Source: a virus
Direction: 5' to 3' (one strand)
Virus record (IMG/VR): IMGVR_UViG_3300032331_002702
Location: 1 to 43,108 of that record
DNA: 43,108 nucleotides
Part shown: positions 36,647-43,108 of the stretch, in pieces
Layout: each line of letters begins with the position of its first letter
How positions within the stretch are numbered: position 1 is the stretch's first letter
Made by a program: the position numbers and the translations under genes
Notes under the pieces: model-generated
The model's input: the letters and a program-made list of their open reading frames with translations, nothing else
Told to the model about the DNA's origin: nothing
Databases searched by the model: none

Positions 36647-36806
36647 AAATTTCTACATTGTATAGATTTGTAAACATTTCTTCTTCCATTTTTTTACGAC
36701 CAGCAAAATAAGTTACAGCATGTTCTTTACAAGAAGCTACTACTTTATCAATTGGTTCTTTTTTGGAATCGTTTTTTACGTAATAGAAATAAGGTTCAAA
36801 TTTCAT
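36624..36806 (-). CDS. Small conserved protein, 60 aa
   Basis: MKFEPYFYYVKNDSKKEPID then YFAGRKKMEEEMFTNLYNVE, a short family seen next to the previous one. Overlaps it by 23 bases. First gene of its operon. Confidence 0.65.
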   Translation of the reverse strand: MKFEPYFYYVKNDSKKEPIDKVVASCKEHAVTYFAGRKKMEEEMFTNLYNVEIYEETKSK

Positions 36807-36823
36807 ATTTTTTTCTTTCTTTA

Positions 36824-36855
36824 TAAATATAGGTTAAAGATTTAGGAAAGCCTAA
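36824..36855 (-). promoter_or_regulatory. Early-type promoter for 36806
   Basis: TTAGGCTTTC, 20-base gap, TATATTTA; its TAG is the stop of 36852-38051. Confidence 0.75.
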
Positions 36856-38051
36856 TTTTTAATTAAACTTTCTTCAAAAGTTTTTAAATTAACAATTGTA
36901 ATCTTAAAACAATCTAATTTAAATTCTCCTATTTCTCCTGATTCACTAATAATATCTGATAAGTTTTGGATAATATTATATGTGTTTTGAGTAAAATACC
37001 TAGTATCAAACTCAACTAAAATATAGTTTTGTTTTTCATTATGGTATGGTTTAATACGTTCCCATAAATCATATTTTGTATTTGGTTGCTCATTTTGAAT
37101 ATATGAATTATAGTCGCAATCAACATATATAGTTGAACACCATGGTTCAAGAGCTTCTAACAACTGTTGATTACAGTTCTTAATTATAAAACCAACATCA
37201 TATTTTTTAGATACTCTAGGCAACATATACTCATCATGTAACACATTACTTCCCCATTTACGCCACCATTCTCTAAACTTAATGTTTCGTAATGCTTTAT
37301 ATTCTTCTGAGTCTTTTGGTTTGTACCAAATAGTTCCATCTGGTAATGGAATTTCTTGTTCAATTACTAAACCATCTTTAAATCTACTTCCTCTACAAGT
37401 CATATGATAAACAAATGAATCTCTAGATTGTATTAGTTCATATCCATTTAAATACATTCTATTAAATATGTCTGAGTCTTCAAGTTCCATAGGAGCAAAT
37501 AGTGGATCATGTCCTCCGATTTCTTGAAAATCTTTTTTATACATACACCATGGTGCAAATATACCTTTAGTTACTTGATCCTTATCAGTTATTTCTTGTG
37601 ATTGTGTAAATATTTTGAATTCATCTTTTTTAAATTCCTCAGGTTCCATTCCATACATTTTAACAAACTTTTCAGGTCCTGGAGGATGAAGTGGTGGTTC
37701 AATTCGAGTTGCACTTACAACTGTACCTGGTTTGAGATGTTTTAATAAATTAGGAATATGATTAGGAGTTGTAATCATATCAGCATGAAATATAGTAAAT
37801 ATTTCTGTTTTAGATAACTCTACTCCTTTATCATATAAAATAGTATGTCCAACTCTTTCAGGACCTTCATTTCTATATTTTATAAAATGATCTCCTTCTA
37901 AAGATTGTATCCATTCCCATGTTCCATCATTTGAAGCATCATCTAATAGAACTAAATCATGTTGATTTCCATAACATTCTAAAATTGAATTTACAGCTTG
38001 TTGTAGATATATTTTATTATTTCTACTTGGTATTATAAAACTTATTTTCAT
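36852..38051 (-). CDS. Family 2 (GT-A) glycosyltransferase
   Basis: 399 aa. MKISFIIPSRNNKIYLQQAV, LLDDASNDGTWEWIQ and FHADMITTPNHIP (DxD-type metal site) are GT-A, family 2 motifs. The acceptor-side region contains GGHDPLFAPMELEDSDIFNR. The last 130 residues form a second, unassigned domain. Transfers a sugar from a nucleotide donor, probably to a glycan on the virion or host surface. Overlaps the upstream gene by 29 bases. Confidence 0.85.
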   Translation of the reverse strand: MKISFIIPSRNNKIYLQQAVNSILECYGNQHDLVLLDDASNDGTWEWIQSLEGDHFIKYRNEGPERVGHTILYDKGVELSKTEIFTIFHADMITTPNHIPNLLKHLKPGTVVSATRIEPPLHPPGPEKFVKMYGMEPEEFKKDEFKIFTQSQEITDKDQVTKGIFAPWCMYKKDFQEIGGHDPLFAPMELEDSDIFNRMYLNGYELIQSRDSFVYHMTCRGSRFKDGLVIEQEIPLPDGTIWYKPKDSEEYKALRNIKFREWWRKWGSNVLHDEYMLPRVSKKYDVGFIIKNCNQQLLEALEPWCSTIYVDCDYNSYIQNEQPNTKYDLWERIKPYHNEKQNYILVEFDTRYFTQNTYNIIQNLSDIISESGEIGEFKLDCFKITIVNLKTFEESLIKN

Positions 38052-39030
38052 TTTTAATTATATTAATTATTTCTCGAGAAGAGTATCCATCTCCATAAGG
38101 ACATTCTTCATTAATATAGAAATCATTTATTAGTTTATCAAATAAATCTAACAGATCTTGAGATGTTTTACATAAATGTAAATGTCCTGTTTTTATAGCT
38201 TCTGGTCGTTCAGTTACTGTTCTACATACAATTACTTTTTTATTAAAGAAAGATCCTTCTTCTTGTAAACCCCCTGAATCAGATATAACTAATTTACATT
38301 TAACTAAAATTTCTAGTAATTCATTATGTGGTAATGGATCTATAATATCTACATGTTTTAAAAGATGTTTATGTTTTTGTACATTTGGATTAGGATGAAT
38401 TGGAATTATAAATTTTAAATTAGGATTTTCTTGAGCTAATTTATCTATATTCTTAAACCATTCATCCATCCAATAGTGATTTTCTCTACGATGCATTGTA
38501 ACTAAAATAATATCATCATAAGAACAATTTTCTTTTAAACTTATAAGATTATCTAAAACTGTGTTTCCAGTAATATAAACTTTTCCTGAAACTTTTTCAT
38601 TTATAAGATTATCATAAGAAATAGTTGTAGGAGCAAAATTAACATCTGCTATTCTAGCAATCATTTGTCTATATGCTTCTTCTGGATATGGATGTTTTAA
38701 GTCATAACTTCTTAGTCCTGCTTCTAGATAATAAATCTTTATTCCTCTATTAAAAGCAGCAACAGCACATGCAAAAGCAGAAGCTGTGTCTCCTTGAACT
38801 AAAACTGAGTTAAAATCTCCTTTAGGAAATTGTAATAGACAATCTGATATAAGTTGATCTAATCTATTCTCAGATTCATTTATAATAATCTTATAATCTA
38901 CTTCAATATCTTTTAATAAATCAGGATGTTGTCCTGTAAATAAAAGTTTATATTCACCTTTATCCATTAATTGGATCATAGGTTTAATTTTTAACCATTC
39001 AGGTCTAGTACCAAAACAAAATAATATCAT
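38023..39030 (-). CDS. wecB: UDP-N-acetylglucosamine 2-epimerase
   Basis: 335 aa. FGTRPEWLKIKPMIQLM, VQGDTASAFACAVAAF, AGLRSYDLKHPYPEEAYRQM and SDSGGLQEEGSF are diagnostic of the WecB family, which converts UDP-GlcNAc to UDP-ManNAc. The product would feed a surface polysaccharide or teichoic-type glycan. Overlaps both neighbours in the operon. Confidence 0.9.
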   Translation of the reverse strand: MILFCFGTRPEWLKIKPMIQLMDKGEYKLLFTGQHPDLLKDIEVDYKIIINESENRLDQLISDCLLQFPKGDFNSVLVQGDTASAFACAVAAFNRGIKIYYLEAGLRSYDLKHPYPEEAYRQMIARIADVNFAPTTISYDNLINEKVSGKVYITGNTVLDNLISLKENCSYDDIILVTMHRRENHYWMDEWFKNIDKLAQENPNLKFIIPIHPNPNVQKHKHLLKHVDIIDPLPHNELLEILVKCKLVISDSGGLQEEGSFFNKKVIVCRTVTERPEAIKTGHLHLCKTSQDLLDLFDKLINDFYINEECPYGDGYSSREIINIIKNENKFYNTK

Positions 39031-39467
39031 TTTTTATAATTTTCTATATAATCACTACATATTCCTATACATTCATTTATACTATCATTCTTTATTTCAG
39101 GCATAACTGCTATACTATTTTTAATAGGTTGTTTACCTGGATATGCCCAAATATAGTTTTTAGAAGTTAATGTAACTGTATCTGTTTCATGCCAAAAATA
39201 GTTTATACCATAGTCGTATTTGTTTAAAAACTCTAATATTTTTATATTTTTACAATGTACCCATAAATGATGGCTTCTACCATCAATCCAATCTATAGTA
39301 ATTTCATATTGTGGTTCATCATGACCTAAAAATATTTTTCCATCTATCATCCATACATCTATTTCTACGTCATATCCTAAATGAATAGTATCATTAATAT
39401 ATTTTGGATTATTTTCTACTTCAGGGATAGGACCATTTATATTTCCTCTATGTGATATTAATTTCAT
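39027..39467 (-). CDS. Glycerophosphodiester phosphodiesterase-like protein
   Basis: 146 aa. MKLISHRGNINGP, ENNPKYINDTIHLGYDVEID, VWMIDGKIFLGHDEPQY: the HRG, ExD and GHD motifs of the GDPD (TIM barrel) family. It is only about half the usual length, so it may be a cut-down enzyme or a binding protein. Overlaps both neighbours by 4 bases. Substrate unknown. Confidence 0.7.
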   Translation of the reverse strand: MKLISHRGNINGPIPEVENNPKYINDTIHLGYDVEIDVWMIDGKIFLGHDEPQYEITIDWIDGRSHHLWVHCKNIKILEFLNKYDYGINYFWHETDTVTLTSKNYIWAYPGKQPIKNSIAVMPEIKNDSINECIGICSDYIENYKK

Positions 39468-40822
39468 TTATAATTTTCTAGATAATATTTTAAATCCTCA
39501 GGAGTACCTAATCCCCACATTCCTTCAACATTAAATGTTCTTATTTCTTTTCCATCTTCAATAGCTTGATTGAAAACAGGACAAACATAAAATTCATTAT
39601 TAACACGGATATTTTTTTCAATCATTTGTTCAGCGTATTTAACAAAATCAGATCCATGTTTCCAAAAATAATATCCAACAGTTGCATTATCTGATATTGG
39701 ATTTTTTTCGGCTACTTCTTCAACTAAACCAGTATATGAATTTATTTTAGCAAATGACCATTTTGGATGAGTTGCTTTAAATGTAACTATACCTCCATCA
39801 GCATTTGTTTCTTGCATTTTATACATGAATTCATTTGAATCCCATTCTACAAATTGATCTGAGTTGGCAAAAAATAATGGAGTATCCATATTAATATATT
39901 CTTTAGCTAATAATGCTGTACATGCTGCTCCTTCTGTTAATCCATCTACCTCCACTATTTTACATCCTGGTGTAATAAGATTTAAAAGTGTGTCTAAATT
40001 ATATTTTTCTCTATGTTTCTTTTGAACAATGTAAATATAATTTGCATCAATGTTTAAATTCTCTACAACAACCTGAATCATAGGTTTGTTTCTAACATCA
40101 ATTAGAGGTTTAGGAAATGTATAACCTGCTTGTTCAAATCTACTTCCGGCTCCAGCCATTGGTATTAATACATTTAATTTTTCATCTTTCCATTTAGGAA
40201 TAGTATTCATTTTTTCTTTAATTAAGTGTTTATATATATTATTATATGTAATATCTTTTGGAGATCCAACTCTCATTATATGAGCTCTACTTCTACTAGC
40301 AGCTAATAATCCGTAAGGACTATCTTCAACTATTAAAGTTTCTTCAGGTAACACATCCATCATACTCATTGCTTTCCAATACATTTCAGGATGTGGTTTA
40401 CTATTTTTAACATCTTCATTTGATAAAATTAAATCAAAACGATCAATAATATCAAATTTAGACAATACAGTCAATACTGTTTTACGAATACTATTAGAAC
40501 AAACTACTAATTTATATCCACTGTTAATAAGTGAGTCCATACATACTTGTAATTGTACATTAGGTTGTAAACTAGATAAAGCTTCTAAAGTATATTTTTG
40601 TTTATCTGTCCAAATTTTTTCAAAATGTTTTTTTGGAAGATTTTTATGTTTATGTAACATATCTAATTTCTGGTTTGTTTTTAAACCATCATAAATCGAT
40701 AAATGTTCATCCCAAGATATAGAATATTTTTCACCTAATGCTTTATTTAAGGCATCATAATGTATTTGTTTTGCTTCTACTAATACACCATCTAAATCAA
40801 ATATAATTAATTTTGTATTCAT
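39464..40822 (-). CDS. HAD phosphatase fused to sugar nucleotidyltransferase
   Basis: 452 aa. Residues 1-210 are a HAD (beta-phosphoglucomutase type) phosphatase: FDLDGVLVEA (Asp9/Asp11), VVCSNS and KPHPEMYWKAM, VEDSPYGLLAA. From about residue 218 a nucleotidyltransferase follows: LIPMAGAGSRFEQAGYTFPK and VEGMWGLGTPEDL. One protein thus joins phosphatase and sugar-nucleotide synthesis. Donor sugar not known. Confidence 0.85.
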   Translation of the reverse strand: MNTKLIIFDLDGVLVEAKQIHYDALNKALGEKYSISWDEHLSIYDGLKTNQKLDMLHKHKNLPKKHFEKIWTDKQKYTLEALSSLQPNVQLQVCMDSLINSGYKLVVCSNSIRKTVLTVLSKFDIIDRFDLILSNEDVKNSKPHPEMYWKAMSMMDVLPEETLIVEDSPYGLLAASRSRAHIMRVGSPKDITYNNIYKHLIKEKMNTIPKWKDEKLNVLIPMAGAGSRFEQAGYTFPKPLIDVRNKPMIQVVVENLNIDANYIYIVQKKHREKYNLDTLLNLITPGCKIVEVDGLTEGAACTALLAKEYINMDTPLFFANSDQFVEWDSNEFMYKMQETNADGGIVTFKATHPKWSFAKINSYTGLVEEVAEKNPISDNATVGYYFWKHGSDFVKYAEQMIEKNIRVNNEFYVCPVFNQAIEDGKEIRTFNVEGMWGLGTPEDLKYYLENYK

Positions 40823-41486
40823 TGAATAGTTTTGTTAATTCATTATTATATTCTTGTAAATTCCATTGTCCTTTAACAATTGCTGTTGCTATATAAGGAT
40901 AAATACTACTATCATAATGAGCTAATCCTCGTAAAGGTTCTCCATCATAACAATAAAAAGAATAAAGAGTATTTAATTGGTTACCAGCATTTTGTTCAAA
41001 TTCCCAAATTGTAGATCCAGGTGTAGTTGAGTAAATATTTTTTAGTAAATGTACTTTACATATAGTAGGTTGAATTGAATAATTTAATCCTGTAGGATTA
41101 CTATATAATTTTTCATGTAAAAAACATTTAATGTTATTACCTCCGGCTCTAATTAATTTAATTAATGTATCAGGATTTTCTTTAATTATATTTTTAAACT
41201 CATTTAAAATGTTAAAGTTTGGTTTATCATATAAAAACATATCTTCATGATGAAATATAATAGTATCATTTTGATCTAATTGATCTAAACAACTACTAAC
41301 TCTACGAGAATATAAATCATTTTCATCATATGTTATTATTTTATAATTTGATGGTATAGACTCATCTTTTTTATTTACAAAAATAATTTTTTCAAAATCT
41401 GATAAGTATTTTTCTGTCTGACCAAACCATAATGGCCAAACATGTTTATAATCAGTATGTGTGTAAACTATTATTTTTATTCCCAT
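40797..41486 (-). CDS. Glycosyltransferase-like protein, 229 aa
   Basis: MGIKIIVYTHTDYKHVWPLW, FGQTEKYLSDFEKIIFVNKK and FHHEDMFLYDKPNF resemble surface-glycan glycosyltransferases without a firm family. I chose ATG 41486 over the TTG at 41501. Overlaps the neighbours by 10 and 26 bases. Function inferred from setting. Confidence 0.6.
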   Translation of the reverse strand: MGIKIIVYTHTDYKHVWPLWFGQTEKYLSDFEKIIFVNKKDESIPSNYKIITYDENDLYSRRVSSCLDQLDQNDTIIFHHEDMFLYDKPNFNILNEFKNIIKENPDTLIKLIRAGGNNIKCFLHEKLYSNPTGLNYSIQPTICKVHLLKNIYSTTPGSTIWEFEQNAGNQLNTLYSFYCYDGEPLRGLAHYDSSIYPYIATAIVKGQWNLQEYNNELTKLFNEYKINYI

Positions 41487-42196
41487 GTTGTATCTAAACA
41501 AATTTTATTATCCCATAAGTTATTTTTCATCATCCAATACTTATAAAAAGCAATTGAATTTGATAAATCTCCTCTATTATTTTCTATATTTGTAGCAAAT
41601 TGATGATAATCACTATCAATTATAAAATTTGACTCTAAATCATCATATAAATGAGTAAAATACTTCATTGTTTCTTGATCGCCATAAAACCACATATCTG
41701 CTGGTCCCATATGAAAATGATTCCAATTCGCTAAATAAATTTTATTTGGTTCTATATTTGTTTGAAAATTAATACATTGGACTGGATATGGATTACCTAA
41801 TCCTGGTCCTGATGTGTTACGATTTATTCTACCTAAATCAAATCTTGCTTTTATTATTATATCATACTTATCAGTATATGCTAATTTTATTGCCTCTGTT
41901 ACACTATACAAATGAGATAAAATGTTTTGAGGAGGTCTAGGCGTATGTTGTAATTGATTTAATCCTCTATTTTCAATAAGTTCTGTAAAATCTTTTTGGG
42001 GTTCAAATATAGCTTTTTTAGGATTATATAACTCATATATTTCTTCTTGTTTTTCTATTTCCCAACTATGAATATATACATCAACATTTCCTTTATTTAA
42101 AATATGTTTTTCAATATGTTTATACCCATCATATCCATTTGATGTTGAGTCAAATTTTGAATTAAATAAACCATGTAAACATAAAGCTATTTTCAT
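41477..42196 (-). CDS. Glycosyltransferase-like (MKIALCLHGLFN family), 239 aa
   Basis: MKIALCLHGLFNSKFDST, DVYIHSWEIEKQEEIYEL and IIIKARFDLG mark a family I recall from viral and bacterial glycan loci, presumed glycosyltransferases. FHMGPADMWFYGDQETMKYF follows. The catalytic type is not certain. One base from the methyltransferase gene. Confidence 0.6.
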   Translation of the reverse strand: MKIALCLHGLFNSKFDSTSNGYDGYKHIEKHILNKGNVDVYIHSWEIEKQEEIYELYNPKKAIFEPQKDFTELIENRGLNQLQHTPRPPQNILSHLYSVTEAIKLAYTDKYDIIIKARFDLGRINRNTSGPGLGNPYPVQCINFQTNIEPNKIYLANWNHFHMGPADMWFYGDQETMKYFTHLYDDLESNFIIDSDYHQFATNIENNRGDLSNSIAFYKYWMMKNNLWDNKICLDTTWE

Positions 42197-42197
42197 A

Positions 42198-42872
42198 TTA
42201 TTTACGTTTCCACATTTTTAAAAAATGAGAACCAACACCATCACCAGATGAGTATGTTTCATTATGAGTACGTTCAATCCAATCACATAATATTTTCTTT
42301 TTTTCTCCTAAAAAATTATGTAATTCCATTACAATATAATTAATTTTACTTAAATCTTTATTACAAAGAAAATCATACTCAGATCCTTCAATATCAACTT
42401 TTAATAAATCTACATCATCATTAATCATTAATAATAAATCTTCTAGACTTAAACTACTAATTTCCTCATATTCATTATCTTTCCATCCATGATTATTATG
42501 TTGATATACAAAATCTAATATTCCAAAATTACCTGAGGGTGTATCTTTTAAATTTTCATCTGTGTATTTTTTTAGTTTAACTATTTCATTACTTTTAGAA
42601 TATAAAGCTTTATTTAATAATAAACCATTAAAATTAGGATGATTTTTTCTAAATTGATCAATATTATAAGATGAAGCATCTATACAAACCCATTTATTAA
42701 ATTTATAAGAAAAAGCATTTACAAATCCACCTACATTACATCCGGCGTCTACTATTAATGAATTTTCATTTAAATCTGGTAATGGATCTATTGGGTATCC
42801 TCGACATTCATTTGTTATTTCATCATACCATGAATCTGGTTGAGTGTTACTTATTAGTTTATCAACTTTCAT
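42198..42872 (-). CDS. FkbM-type SAM-dependent methyltransferase
   Basis: 224 aa. IVDAGCNVGGFVNAFSYKF is the SAM-binding glycine-rich motif and LKVDIEGSEYDFL the second FkbM block. Members methylate sugar hydroxyls or other small groups. Placed in the glycan operon, so glycan O-methylation is likely. Overlaps the upstream aminotransferase stop (ATGA). Confidence 0.85.
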   Translation of the reverse strand: MKVDKLISNTQPDSWYDEITNECRGYPIDPLPDLNENSLIVDAGCNVGGFVNAFSYKFNKWVCIDASSYNIDQFRKNHPNFNGLLLNKALYSKSNEIVKLKKYTDENLKDTPSGNFGILDFVYQHNNHGWKDNEYEEISSLSLEDLLLMINDDVDLLKVDIEGSEYDFLCNKDLSKINYIVMELHNFLGEKKKILCDWIERTHNETYSSGDGVGSHFLKMWKRK

Positions 42873-43108
42873 ATTTTTTTATAATTTTTGAATAAAGTAA
42901 ATTCTGTTAAATCTCTATAACCATTGTTCTCTCCTAAGTCAGGATTATCTAATTCCATATTTTGCATTAATGCTAATCCATGAGCCGCTTCTTGTGGAGT
43001 CATGTACATATTCCATCCATTAAAATCAATATCATCTTCATGGTATAATTTTTCATGTCGTCCTTCATATCGAGCTGTTTTAAACCATTTAACTGCGTCT
43101 TCATTATC
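42869..43108 (-). CDS. C-terminal end of DegT/DnrJ-type aminotransferase
   Basis: 79 codons enter from the right edge and stop at TGA. TARYEGRHEKLYHEDDIDFN then GWNMYMTPQEAAHGLALMQN match the end of sugar aminotransferases (PLP, DegT/EryC1/DnrJ type). Truncated by the window. Would make an amino-sugar for the same glycan. Confidence 0.65.
   Translation of the reverse strand, partial: DNEDAVKWFKTARYEGRHEKLYHEDDIDFNGWNMYMTPQEAAHGLALMQNMELDNPDLGENNGYRDLTEFTLFKNYKKI

Overview
The window reads as part of a large, AT-rich, tailed-phage genome of the T4-like (myovirus) type infecting a Bacteroidota host. The phage assignment rests on a T4 gp55-like late sigma factor, baseplate-type and fibre proteins, a ClpP-like protease, an ATP-dependent DNA ligase, a GH73-like endolysin and dozens of very small genes. 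The host assignment is inference: the repeated promoters have a -7 box (TATATTTA) and a -33 box (TTAG/TTTG) 20 bases apart, which resembles the Bacteroidota housekeeping promoter (TTTG, 19-21 bases, TAnnTTTG), and there are several small lipoproteins with signal peptides of the MKKL...C type. Every supported gene is on the minus strand, so transcription runs from high to low coordinates and 'downstream' means lower numbers.

Layout. 1-4.6 kb: virion structural genes, the late sigma factor, a small membrane protein and an HD-domain hydrolase. 4.7-23.8 kb: about 60 mostly tiny accessory genes, most with a private copy of a 32-bp promoter element. Recognisable members are a GIY-YIG (T5orf172-like) protein, two tandem GRP-motif (AT-hook-like) proteins, three small lipoproteins, a caspase/CHAT-like protein fused to a fourth lipoprotein, a RecA-fold ATPase, a DUF932 protein, an HTH protein and four tRNA or tRNA-like genes. 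23.8-28.4 kb: two large fibre proteins built from a hexapeptide repeat. 28.4-31.3 kb: endolysin, ClpP-like protease and DNA ligase. 31.3-36.8 kb: small conserved phage genes, including a DksA/TraR-like zinc protein, an HNH-like zinc protein and an EF-hand-like protein. 36.8-43.1 kb: a tightly overlapping operon for sugar activation and transfer (aminotransferase end, FkbM methyltransferase, three glycosyltransferase-like proteins, a HAD/nucleotidyltransferase fusion, a GDPD-like protein and UDP-GlcNAc 2-epimerase), which probably decorates the virion or alters the host surface glycan.

How it works together. The most striking feature is regulatory. About 40 copies of one 32-bp element (TTAGGnTTnC, then about 14 variable bases, then TATATTTA) sit just before small genes. 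In eight cases the -33 box supplies the stop codon of the upstream gene, and in at least eight a terminator-like hairpin is built into the same element. A different AT-rich box (TATTTATAACA on the coding strand) precedes structural or virion-associated genes and is a candidate late promoter for the gp55-like sigma factor. No CRISPR array, insertion sequence or integrase was seen.
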